Shown here in pieces: positions 1-5,485 of a stretch of 9,213 bases of DNA. Every line of letters starts with the position of its first letter. The stretch's first letter is position 1. Both the position numbers and the translations under genes were made by a program. Under the pieces are notes generated by a model that was not told where the DNA came from, did not search any database, and was given only the letters and a program-made list of their open reading frames with translations. Source of the DNA: Candidatus Gastranaerophilales bacterium (GTDB lineage: Bacteria > Cyanobacteriota > Vampirovibrionia > Gastranaerophilales > Gastranaerophilaceae); contig JAJQDG010000050.1 of the NCBI GenBank assembly GCA_021202305.1, positions 1-9,213 on the forward strand. The letters are read 5' to 3'.

Positions 1-869
1 TTTTCAAATCTTTCAATACACCAGATAACAGTTAAATCCTTTTTTCTTCCTATATCAATCCCGACATACAAATCCCCTTTTATATCTTCAAGAGATTTTA
101 AAATATCAGGTGCTTCGCATGAAGCAATTAAATCATACGGAAGAAAAGCACAGGCTTCATCAATTGCGATACAACAATATTCTTGAAACCAGGTATAATC
201 ATCAAAACAGTTCTTGCACTCTTCATCTAACCATTCCTGACGTTCTTCTTTGCTTGTTGGTCTGTTATAGATTTTATCAAGTAAACCTTCATCAACTGCA
301 AGCTGTATCGGAGTTTTATGGTGTGACCATTTTAATTTACCTTTTTTGACCTGTTCTAAAAATTTGTAATACAAACAGCTTTGACCGTTATGGGTGGACA
401 ATATTCTTAAAGGGTAGCCCCATGTTATACAGGGGCGTGCCGCTTTCCATAATTCTTCGGGGTTATTATGAAAAGCAAATTCATCAAGAACAACTTTTCC
501 GCCTTTACTTCTAAATCCTTTGGGGTTAGATGACAGTGCGTGGATTTTTGTACCGTTTGAAAATTGAATTACATAGGCTTTTATATCTTTTTCTTTATCT
601 AAAATCTGTTCGCCTAAATCTTTTGCGGCAATATTAAATAAAGTTGCCCACTGTTTGCAATAATCAATGTACTCTCGAGCTGCCGATTCATCCGCAGATG
701 AAAACCAAACTGCCGGTACCGTTCTTTTTACGCAATCTCTTACATCTTCATAGCTTTGAACATACGTTGCTCCTATTCTTCTTGATTTTTCCCATATTTT
801 TACTTTTGAATTATCATTAAGCCACCGCATCTGGTAGGCAAGAAAAAACTTATTCTTTTTCGTTGTCAT
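1..869 (-). CDS. Phage terminase large subunit, Mu gp28-like (3' end beyond window)
   Basis: This is the ATPase/nuclease motor that packages DNA into the prohead through the portal. The reverse-strand frame is open from an ATG at 869 to the window edge, giving 289 residues with the C-terminus missing. It has a Walker A-like motif KSRRIGAT (residues 28-35), a Walker B motif VVLDEFAF (126-133) with the likely catalytic Glu130, and the start of the RNase H-fold nuclease, YVGIDIGRKKDLTVIW, with Asp272 as a metal-ligand candidate. This order is typical of Mu-type large terminases. The start overlaps the end of the upstream small-terminase gene by 20 bp, which suggests translational coupling. All ten Trp codons are TGG. 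The family call is confident. The gene is truncated only by the window and shows no internal stop. Confidence 0.95.
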   Translation of the reverse strand, partial: MTTKKNKFFLAYQMRWLNDNSKVKIWEKSRRIGATYVQSYEDVRDCVKRTVPAVWFSSADESAAREYIDYCKQWATLFNIAAKDLGEQILDKEKDIKAYVIQFSNGTKIHALSSNPKGFRSKGGKVVLDEFAFHNNPEELWKAARPCITWGYPLRILSTHNGQSCLYYKFLEQVKKGKLKWSHHKTPIQLAVDEGLLDKIYNRPTSKEERQEWLDEECKNCFDDYTWFQEYCCIAIDEACAFLPYDLIASCEAPDILKSLEDIKGDLYVGIDIGRKKDLTVIWCIERFE

Positions 870-1293
870 TATTTTGTGTAATTCCGAGAACTTCTTCTTC
901 AATTTGTGCAATGAGTTCAGGTGTAAGCCCTTTTTGAGTTTCTTTTTTCTCTTTTTTCGCCACTATATCTTCATAATCCTTGACTTTAGTAAACATAGGG
1001 ATAATCCTGCAAAATGCATACATTCGTCCGGGGTCGACTTTCTCGCCGTTATCCAAATCAATTGAAATATCTTTCATTAACTTTCTTGCAAATTCGTATA
1101 ATTCTTCATGGAAGCACTGCTTGGATTTTAAAAAATCAACTTTGCGTTTTTCCCATCCGTATTTTTCTTTCCAGTCCATAACGGTTTTTCTGTTTAGATG
1201 AAGTCTGTTAGATATTTCCTCAAGTGATATAAATTCATAAAGAAACATTCTCTCTGCTTCGTTAATAAGGTATTTTTTGCTATTCAAGTTCAC
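850..1293 (-). CDS. Terminase small subunit-like protein, DUF1804 / Mu gp27 position
   Basis: This is probably the DNA-recognition subunit of the packaging terminase. The 147-aa protein has an N-terminal helix-turn-helix at about residues 20-50 (ISLEEISNRLHLNRKTVMDW), followed by KEKYGWEKRK. That HTH plus 'TV..WK...GW..R' signature is typical of DUF1804/terminase small-subunit proteins. The C-terminal half is helical and charged, as expected for oligomerisation or contact with the large subunit. It lies directly upstream of the large terminase and overlaps it by 20 bp, and it overlaps the preceding small gene by 14 bp, so all three are likely translated together. It ends in TAA. The role is inferred from the HTH and gene order; the exact family could be DUF1804 or a near relative. 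Confidence 0.85.
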   Translation of the reverse strand: MNLNSKKYLINEAERMFLYEFISLEEISNRLHLNRKTVMDWKEKYGWEKRKVDFLKSKQCFHEELYEFARKLMKDISIDLDNGEKVDPGRMYAFCRIIPMFTKVKDYEDIVAKKEKKETQKGLTPELIAQIEEEVLGITQNNDNEKE

Positions 1294-1522
1294 TCTCCAA
1301 TTTTTTAATTTTTTCTTTGAGAGTTTTCAATTCTTTTGCAATTTCATTTAATCTGCTTAACGATACAAGGGCTTTATCCGTATCAAGATTTTCTATTTCT
1401 TCATACGGATTTAATAATGACCTGATTAGAATAACAAGACCTGACGCTTCCGTATCAAGTGTGCGGAAGCGTTTTTTTGATTCAACAAGCATTCCTTTTA
1501 ATTGCAATCTTTCGGGGTTCAT
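1280..1522 (-). CDS. Small coiled-coil protein of Mu-like phages (gp26-like position)
   Basis: An 80-aa, fully soluble, helical protein. Its middle carries a short conserved-looking segment, ILIRSLLNPYEEIENLD (residues 31-47), and its C-terminus is a Leu/Lys/Glu heptad region (about 55-80) expected to form a coiled coil. Similar small proteins with an 'IR..L.PY' patch lie between the membrane protein and the small terminase in many Mu-like phages, and the position here matches. The function is unknown; a part in packaging or lysis is only a guess from context. The ATG at 1522 directly abuts the TAA of the upstream gene, and its 3' end overlaps the next gene by 14 bp. It ends in TAG. Confidence 0.75.
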   Translation of the reverse strand: MNPERLQLKGMLVESKKRFRTLDTEASGLVILIRSLLNPYEEIENLDTDKALVSLSRLNEIAKELKTLKEKIKKLESELE

Positions 1523-1768
1523 TTATGAAACCTCCTTTTTTAAAATCGGACACCATAAGTTGTTGTCGATTTTACTTTCAATTCTTGAAAGAATTGCGGC
1601 GTGGTACTGATTGGTTTCCAATAATTCTTTTAAGATTTCAAAATTATCGTTGATTATGGTTTCCAGAGTTTTGACCTGCGATTGGTGATAAATATACCAG
1701 ATTAAAAAAATCAAAGCAGGAAAACCTGCATTTTCTATAAACGGTGAAAGCTGATTTAAAAATTCCAT
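1523..1768 (-). CDS. Small membrane protein with coiled coil (DUF2730/gp25-like or holin-like)
   Basis: An 81-aa protein and the first gene of the leftward operon. One hydrophobic segment at about residues 14-28 (AGFPALIFLIWYIYH) looks like a single membrane span. It is followed by a helical Leu/Ile/Glu region (about 30-70) that is probably a coiled coil. The layout of a short exposed N-terminus, one span and a cytoplasmic or periplasmic coil fits the DUF2730 (Mu gp25-like) proteins found upstream of the terminase genes in Mu-like phages. It also resembles small BhlA-type holins, and the sequence alone does not decide between them. The ATG at 1768 has a good Shine-Dalgarno, AGGAG, six bases upstream on the minus strand. 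It ends in TAA at 1525-1523, immediately before the next start. Confidence 0.8.
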   Translation of the reverse strand: MEFLNQLSPFIENAGFPALIFLIWYIYHQSQVKTLETIINDNFEILKELLETNQYHAAILSRIESKIDNNLWCPILKKEVS

Positions 1769-1802
1769 AAAAACTCCTGTTGATAATTATTTGAGAAGAA
1801 AG

Positions 1803-1825
1803 AAAAGGACGCTTTGTCCTTTTTT
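1803..1825. terminator. Terminator-like hairpin in the divergent region
   Basis: AAAAGGAC (1803-1810) pairs with GTCCTTTT (1816-1823) across a 5-nt loop, an 8-bp stem. A run of six T (1820-1825) begins inside the right arm, so as plus-strand RNA it looks like a Rho-independent terminator. On the minus strand the stem is followed by a T-rich but interrupted stretch. It lies inside the predicted leader of the leftward operon, so it could act as an attenuator there or stop antisense transcription entering from the left. Confidence 0.5.
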
Positions 1826-1840
1826 GTTATATATATTTTT

Positions 1841-1870
1841 AGTCTAAACCGTATTACTATTGCGTTTCAA
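1841..1870 (-). promoter_or_regulatory. Possible leftward promoter for the terminase operon
   Basis: On the minus strand, TTGAAA (1870-1865, 5 of 6 to the consensus -35) is followed after 18 bp by TAGACT (1846-1841, 4 of 6 to the consensus -10). It uses the same -35 hexamer and the same spacing as the rightward promoter. The -10 is weak, and the AT-rich run just downstream (1828-1840) offers competing TATATA-like hexamers without a matching -35. The call is tentative. Confidence 0.35.
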
Positions 1871-1877
1871 ACATTTT

Positions 1878-1907
1878 TTGCACTGAACATTTTAGTGAAC
1901 CGTGCAA
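1878..1907. repeat. Interrupted inverted repeat TTGCAC...GTGCAA
   Basis: TTGCAC (1878-1883) and GTGCAA (1902-1907) are exact reverse complements separated by 18 bp. Inside, CACT (1881-1884) can alternatively pair with AGTG (1894-1897). It sits between the two proposed divergent promoters, where an activator or repressor could bind, but a 6-bp arm can arise by chance in AT-rich DNA. Confidence 0.35.
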
Positions 1908-1932
1908 TACAAAAAGTTATGAATATATGCCT

Positions 1933-1962
1933 TTGAAAATGCCTATCCGTAGGCTTTATACT
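1933..1962 (+). promoter_or_regulatory. Sigma70-like promoter of the head-tail operon, with palindrome in the spacer
   Basis: TTGAAA (1933-1938) and TATACT (1957-1962) each match the consensus at 5 of 6 positions with an 18-bp spacer. Transcription would start near 1969, about 40 bases before the first gene. The spacer contains the palindrome GCCTA-TCCG-TAGGC (1941-1954), which is well placed to be an operator controlling open-complex formation. The promoter is inferred by consensus matching only. Confidence 0.5.
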
Positions 1963-2009
1963 CCAAATATACAGATTTAAAAAAGGACACCAATAAAAAG
2001 GTATAAAGA

Positions 2010-2984
2010 ATGAAATTTTACGAAGTATTTAAAGCAGGAATTTATCCGCAGGGTAAATTTACAAAAAAAGAAATAGCAGAAATTGCACAGAATTATGACC
2101 CTAAATTCTGCGAAGCACCGGTTACAATCGACCATCAGCAGACAGGTCCTGCTTACGGGTGGGTTGAAAATGTAAAAGCAGATAACGGCATATTAAAAGT
2201 AAGTTTTAAAGAAATCCCCGAAACTTTTGAAAAAGATGTTAACGAGGGTAAATACAAAAAAGTTTCTGTTGAATTATACAGAAACCTTGAAGGCAAAGGT
2301 GCATACCTTAAAGCCGTTTCTTTTCTCGGGGCTGCAATTCCGCAAGTTAAGGGTTTAGAAGCTATTAAATTTATGGAATCAGAATCCGACATTTATGAGT
2401 TTGAAGCAGAAGATGAACCTGAAAAATATAGCGAACAGGAAATTGAAGATTTAAAAAATCAAGTTGCAGACCTTGAAAATCAATTAAAAATATTTAAAGA
2501 AAATAACAGGAAACTTGAAACCATTAAATCTTTAAAAGAAAAAATTTCTGTTTTAACGGATGAAGTTGCGGCTTTTAAAGAAAAAGCAAAGGACAAGGAA
2601 GAAATTGAAAAAGAATTAACGGAAATTAAAACCGCTATGAAAAAACGTGAGTTTGACGAATTTATAGATAAACAAATAGAAAAAGGTGTTTTAATTCCGT
2701 CAAATAAAGAGGTCGTACTGTCAGTTCTTCAAGAACTGGACAATGTACAGAAATTTGGGGAGGACTCAACAGCTCTTGAGGGCTTTAAATCTTTTATTGA
2801 GTCCATTCCGCCCCAAATTACTTTCGGTGAAACTGCAACAAAAAACAAACAAACATCCGATGATGAGGACACACAGTTTGCCAATGCTGATGAAGATTCA
2901 CTTGAAGTTTTTAAGGAAGCCAAAGCCCTTGCTAAAAAAGAAAACATCTCGTTTCGAGATGCACTTTTGAAATTAAACAAATAA
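2010..2984 (+). CDS. Phage head maturation protease / scaffold, Mu gpI-like
   Basis: This 324-aa protein combines the prohead protease with the internal scaffold, as in Mu gpI/gpZ. The N-terminal 120 residues carry the family pattern: KAGIYPQGKFTKKEI (8-22), NYDP, then TIDHQQ with His42, GWVENVK (50-56), and KYKKVSVELY (81-90) with Ser86. His42 and Ser86 are candidate catalytic residues. SFLGAAIPQVKGLE (104-117) closes the domain. Residues about 140-220 are a long, highly charged coiled coil, the expected scaffold core. The last 27 residues form a basic/amphipathic helix of the kind that binds the capsid protein. In Mu, translation restarts inside this gene to make a separate scaffold; Met214 is in frame but has no strong Shine-Dalgarno. 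The start follows a weak AAAAAGG site, and the gene ends in tandem TAA TAA 16 bases before the capsid gene. Confidence 0.92.
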   Translation: MKFYEVFKAGIYPQGKFTKKEIAEIAQNYDPKFCEAPVTIDHQQTGPAYGWVENVKADNGILKVSFKEIPETFEKDVNEGKYKKVSVELYRNLEGKGAYLKAVSFLGAAIPQVKGLEAIKFMESESDIYEFEAEDEPEKYSEQEIEDLKNQVADLENQLKIFKENNRKLETIKSLKEKISVLTDEVAAFKEKAKDKEEIEKELTEIKTAMKKREFDEFIDKQIEKGVLIPSNKEVVLSVLQELDNVQKFGEDSTALEGFKSFIESIPPQITFGETATKNKQTSDDEDTQFANADEDSLEVFKEAKALAKKENISFRDALLKLNK

Positions 2985-2989
2985 TAAAA

Positions 2990-3003
2990 AGGAGTAAAAA
3001 TTG
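2990..3003 (+). promoter_or_regulatory. Ribosome binding site fixing a TTG start for the capsid gene
   Basis: AGGAG (2990-2994) lies six bases before TTG at 3001. No in-frame ATG or GTG lies near it, and the next residues (GRLEELRINAYLSEVA) read as a normal N-terminus for this capsid family, so TTG is the supported start. Confidence 0.75.
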
Positions 3004-3918
3004 GGAAGACTTGAAGAATTACGGATTAACGCATATTTATCCGAAGTTGCCAGAGGTTACAGCAACAACACATTTATAGCCGAGAATTTATTTCCTGTAA
3101 TTGATTCGGAGAAAGAAAAAATAGATATTTTTGAATTTAACAAAGAAGCATTTACGGTTTATGACACAGAGCGTGCAATCAGAGCAAATTCCAATGTCAT
3201 AAGCCCGAAAGGGTTTACAAAGCATACGGCAACACTTTCAGAACACGATTTATCTTATCCGATTGATTACAGAGAAGAACAGGAAGCCGAAAAAGTAAAA
3301 CTGCAAGTTCACGCAACAAATGTCGTAACTCAGGGCTTAAAACTAAAACACGAAAAACAGTGTGCCGACCTGGTTCAAAATCCCGATAACTACCCTGATA
3401 CAAATAAGATTACTTTATCGGGTACAAGCCAATTTAATGACGAAAGTTCAGACCCTGTCAGCGTTATAGATGATGCTAAAGACAAGGTTTGCGAGCAAAT
3501 CGGGCAGGATCCAAATACTTTAATTTTAGGGCAGGATGTTTGGACGGCTTTGAAACGCAATGAATCTTTAAAAAAGATGATAGCCTCAACCTCCAATAAA
3601 ATTGTTACGATTGATTTATTAAAAGAATTTTTTGAAGTTGAAAATATCTTTATCGGCAAAGCGATTTATACTAATCAAAATAACAAATTTGAAAGGGTGT
3701 GGGGCAAGAATGCAATCCTTGCATTTGTTCCGCATTTGACTTCAAGAACAGAGTATGACCCTGCTTTTGCATATACTGTCTGAAAAAAAGATGCACTGCA
3801 AATTGATGAGTACGAAAAAGAAGGCAATAAAGTTAAGTATATCAGAGCAACGGATATTTACACACCGTTTTTGGTTGGTGCAGAAGCAGGATATTTGATA
3901 TCTGATGCGGTGGCATAG
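3001..3918 (+). CDS. Major capsid protein, Mu-like/E-type, interrupted by in-frame TGA
   Basis: This is the main shell protein of the head. The reading frame gives 260 residues up to TGA at 3781, then 44 more in the same frame to TAG at 3916-3918, or 305 positions in all. The first part has the features expected of HK97-fold capsids in Mu-like phages: NTFIAENLFPVI near the N-terminus, QFNDESSDPVSVIDDAK (about 144-160), VWTALKRNESL, and VWGKNAILAFVP (about 234-245). The part after TGA (KKDALQIDEYE..., RATDIYTPFLVGAEAGYLI) looks like the ordinary C-terminal strand and 'AGYLI.DAVA' ending of this family, not a foreign extension. The stop therefore cuts a core domain at 'FAYTV-TGA-KKDAL', where relatives usually have Trp or Arg. 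TGA is one base from TGG and CGA. A point mutation, a sequence error, suppression or recoding could explain it; the product without the tail is unlikely to fold properly. Confidence 0.88.
3781..3783 (+). other. In-frame TGA inside the capsid gene
   Basis: The codon falls after GCATATACTGTC and is followed by AAAAAAGAT. Downstream codons stay in the same frame and encode family-like sequence up to TAG, so this is a substitution-type interruption and not a frameshift. There is no suitable restart codon immediately downstream in the same frame. Confidence 0.9.
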
Positions 3919-3937
3919 AAAGGAAGTTTAAGAAAAA

Positions 3938-4240
3938 ATGGCAAAATACAAAATTAAAAACACAAATCTAATGCATAACGGCAAGTCATATAAAATCGGT
4001 GATGAGATTGAATTGGATGATACTGCCGCAAAAAAATTGGCTCATGTTTTAATTAAAGTTTCTGAAACCAAAGCCGCAAAAACAGAAACCGCAAATAATG
4101 AAAAAGCGGCATCTTCTAAAACCGCCAAAACCTCAAAGACAGCACAAAAAGAAACTTCCGAAAGTACGGAAACGGTGAAAACTGCAAAATCAGATGATAA
4201 AACCTCAACAGAGGAAGAAAAAACAGGGGAGAATAAATAA
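3938..4240 (+). CDS. Small head-region protein, HI1506/gp35-like, with Lys/Thr/Ala-rich tail
   Basis: A 100-aa protein in two parts. Residues 1-43 form a small beta-type module (MAKYKIKNTNLMHNGKSYKI, then GDEIELDDTAAKKLAHVLI). Its pattern 'HNGK.Y..GD.IEL....A..L' matches the small proteins that follow the capsid gene in Mu-like phages (HI1506/gp35 type). Residues 44-100 are almost entirely K, T, A, S and E, low-complexity and probably disordered. A head-completion or decoration role is suggested by position only; the tail resembles flexible interaction tails but has no known function. It has an AGGAAG site upstream, and its TAA shares a base with the next ATG (TAATG). Confidence 0.75.
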   Translation: MAKYKIKNTNLMHNGKSYKIGDEIELDDTAAKKLAHVLIKVSETKAAKTETANNEKAASSKTAKTSKTAQKETSESTETVKTAKSDDKTSTEEEKTGENK

Positions 4241-4578
4241 TGACAGAAAAATTATACAAACCGCTGCTGATTGATTCTATAACCGCAGCGGAAGATTTAA
4301 CAAAACAAAGATTTGTTGATTTCACAGGTGCAATCTGCAAATCAGGTGAAAAGGCATACGGTATTTGTGATGTTGATACAGATTCAGGGCAGCTTGCTCC
4401 GATTGCTGTTTTTGGAGTTTTGCTTATTGAAGCAGGCGGAACAATAGCCGTTGGAGACAGCATTTCATCAGATGATGAAGGCAAAGCCGTTGTAACAGCA
4501 GATGGGGCGGAAATAAACGGATATGCTCTTGATGAGGGTGTATCGGGCGGTACTATACGAATTTTGAAAGGTAATTAA
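4240..4578 (+). CDS. Capsid decoration/cement protein, DUF2190-like
   Basis: A 112-aa beta-rich protein with the spacing of DUF2190 head-decoration proteins: an early 'RFVDFTGAICKSGEKAYGI' strand pair, 'APIAVFGVLLIEAGGTIAVG' (about 52-71), 'DSISSDDEGKAV' and a closing 'GYALDEGVSGGTIRIL'. Members of this family bind the outer surface of the capsid and stabilise it at places of local symmetry. It lies just after the capsid cluster, joined by TAATG overlaps to both the preceding gene and the following gp36 gene, which fits coordinated production of head parts. The exact family is judged by pattern only. Confidence 0.8.
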   Translation: MTEKLYKPLLIDSITAAEDLTKQRFVDFTGAICKSGEKAYGICDVDTDSGQLAPIAVFGVLLIEAGGTIAVGDSISSDDEGKAVVTADGAEINGYALDEGVSGGTIRILKGN

Positions 4579-5024
4579 TGACAGATTATTGCACGGTTGA
4601 CGATATAGAAACACAAACATCTACCCCTACTCTAATTCAGCTCACATCTGATGATGGGCAAGAAGCGGTCAATCGTGATGTTGCTGACGAAGCAATTCTT
4701 TATTCTTCTGTGCTCATCGACGGGTATTTGAGAGGACGATACTCTCTGCCTCTCAATGCCCATTTTCCTTTATTAAGGATTCTTGCAATTGATTTAAGTA
4801 TTCACCGTCTGTATTCAAGAAGAATGCGAAACGAAATGCCGGAAGTTATTGAAACTAATTACAATAATGCGATTTCAACGCTTAAAGATATTCAAAAAGG
4901 TGTTATAACCCTGCAAAGCGAAAGCGATACTCTTGAAAGCTCAGGTTTTAATGCGGAAGAATACAAAACAAACAAAAGTATAATTGACAAACTTTTTAAT
5001 AAAGGTCGTATGTTTGAGTATTAG
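4578..5024 (+). CDS. gp36-like protein, DUF1320
   Basis: A 148-aa protein with the usual DUF1320 length and pattern: 'YCTVDDIE....IQLTSDD' at the start, 'AILYSSVLIDGYLRGRYSLPL' (about 40-60), 'LLRILAIDLSIHRLYSRR' (65-82) and 'IQKGVITL' (about 109-116). Mu gp36 relatives are head-tail connector (adaptor) proteins thought to sit at the portal/neck. The ATG overlaps the preceding TAA (TAATG). The 3' end overlaps the gp37 gene, whose likely start lies 11 bp inside this gene. It ends in TAG. Confidence 0.9.
   Translation: MTDYCTVDDIETQTSTPTLIQLTSDDGQEAVNRDVADEAILYSSVLIDGYLRGRYSLPLNAHFPLLRILAIDLSIHRLYSRRMRNEMPEVIETNYNNAISTLKDIQKGVITLQSESDTLESSGFNAEEYKTNKSIIDKLFNKGRMFEY
5001..5016 (+). promoter_or_regulatory. 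Ribosome binding site deciding a TTG start for gp37
   Basis: AAAGG (5001-5005) stands eight bases before TTG at 5014. The frame also has a TTG at 4984 that would add ten residues (MTNFLIKVVC), but no purine-rich site precedes it and those residues are read from gp36 coding sequence, so 5014 is preferred. Confidence 0.6.
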
Positions 5025-5430
5025 AGACATAGAAAACTCAATAATTGAGCAATTAAAAACCTCATTCCCCGAAGTTCTTGTTCAAGGTTTCCCCGATAAA
5101 CCGTCAGGATTTATTTTACTTCATCCGATTGGTGCATTATTAGTGCATTATCAGGGAAGTAATTACACAAACTCATCTGCCCTCGGGTTTATTTCTCAGG
5201 ATAACAAAAAAGAGTTTGCAATCACCGTTGTAACAAGAAATCTGCGTTTTAATGACGGAGCGTATGAATATATAGATAACGTAAAATCCGTTTTAACAGG
5301 ATTTCAGCCGGACGGATGTTCAATGCTAAAGCCCGTAAAAGATTATTTTATCTCGGAAAACAGCGGTATCTGGCAATACGGCATTAATTTTTCATTGAAT
5401 ACAACAAATGTTCAGGACTTAGAAATTTAG
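5014..5430 (+). CDS. gp37-like protein, DUF1834
   Basis: From the preferred TTG start this is 138 aa, beginning MSIRDIENSIIEQLK. The pattern is that of DUF1834 (Mu gp37): an N-terminal helix, then 'VLVQGFPDKPSGFILLHPIGALLVHYQGS' as two beta strands, 'FAITVVTRNLR' (about 67-77), a 'YIDNVKSVLTGFQP' helix, and 'DYFISENSGIWQYGINFSL'. This 'tail terminator-like' fold is placed at the end of the tail, joining it to the head; Mu gp37 is essential for tail assembly. The upstream overlap with gp36 suggests translational coupling. It ends in TAG, then a 55-bp gap without hairpin precedes the sheath gene. Confidence 0.88.
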   Translation: MSIRDIENSIIEQLKTSFPEVLVQGFPDKPSGFILLHPIGALLVHYQGSNYTNSSALGFISQDNKKEFAITVVTRNLRFNDGAYEYIDNVKSVLTGFQPDGCSMLKPVKDYFISENSGIWQYGINFSLNTTNVQDLEI

Positions 5431-5485
5431 ATTTTCCCTTATTTAATTAGATTTACCCCATTTTTACCCATAGAGGAGTTAATTT
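5431..5485 (+). other. Pyrimidine-rich 55-bp spacer before the sheath gene
   Basis: This spacer is T/C-rich on the plus strand, with clusters of TTACCC. No ORF, no clear stem-loop and no good promoter is seen. A strong GAGGAG site (5473-5478), eight bases before the sheath ATG, is its only clear element, consistent with independent high-level translation of the tail sheath. Confidence 0.5.

Larger units (their letters stand above)
1769..2009. other. Divergent intergenic region between the two late operons
   Basis: A 241-bp AT-rich stretch with no supportable ORF. It separates the leftward packaging operon from the rightward head-tail operon. From left to right it holds a Shine-Dalgarno for the leftward gene, a terminator-like hairpin (1803-1825), an AT-rich segment with a possible leftward promoter, an interrupted inverted repeat TTGCAC...GTGCAA (1878-1907), and a rightward promoter with a 14-bp palindrome in its spacer (1933-1962). 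Both late operons are probably controlled from here, which would be the equivalent of C-activated late promoters in Mu, but no activator gene lies in the window. Confidence 0.7.

Noticed and set aside
110..349. 79-aa plus-strand ORF opposite the terminase gene
   Set aside because: It lies wholly antisense to the well-supported terminase frame, has no Shine-Dalgarno and has no recognisable pattern.
874..1653. Several plus-strand ORFs across the leftward operon
   Set aside because: They overlap each other and sit opposite four tightly packed minus-strand genes with family patterns; Phe/Ser-rich translation is typical of the antisense of AT-rich genes.
3781..3783. Selenocysteine at the capsid TGA
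   Set aside because: The aligned position in this family is not a cysteine as far as I recall, capsids are not selenoproteins, and I see no convincing SECIS-type hairpin directly downstream.
3776..3800. Programmed frameshift at the run of seven A after the capsid TGA
   Set aside because: The family-like sequence after the stop continues in frame 0. The other two frames give unrelated residues or a quick stop, so a frameshift is not needed and would not restore the protein.
4116..4484. 122-aa minus-strand ORF opposite the decoration-protein genes
   Set aside because: Antisense shadow of two genes with clear frames; Ser/Pro-rich composition is what the reverse of this coding sequence yields.
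4984..5013. Earlier TTG start for gp37
   Set aside because: It would add ten residues encoded by gp36 sequence and has no Shine-Dalgarno; TTG at 5014 has AAAGG eight bases upstream.
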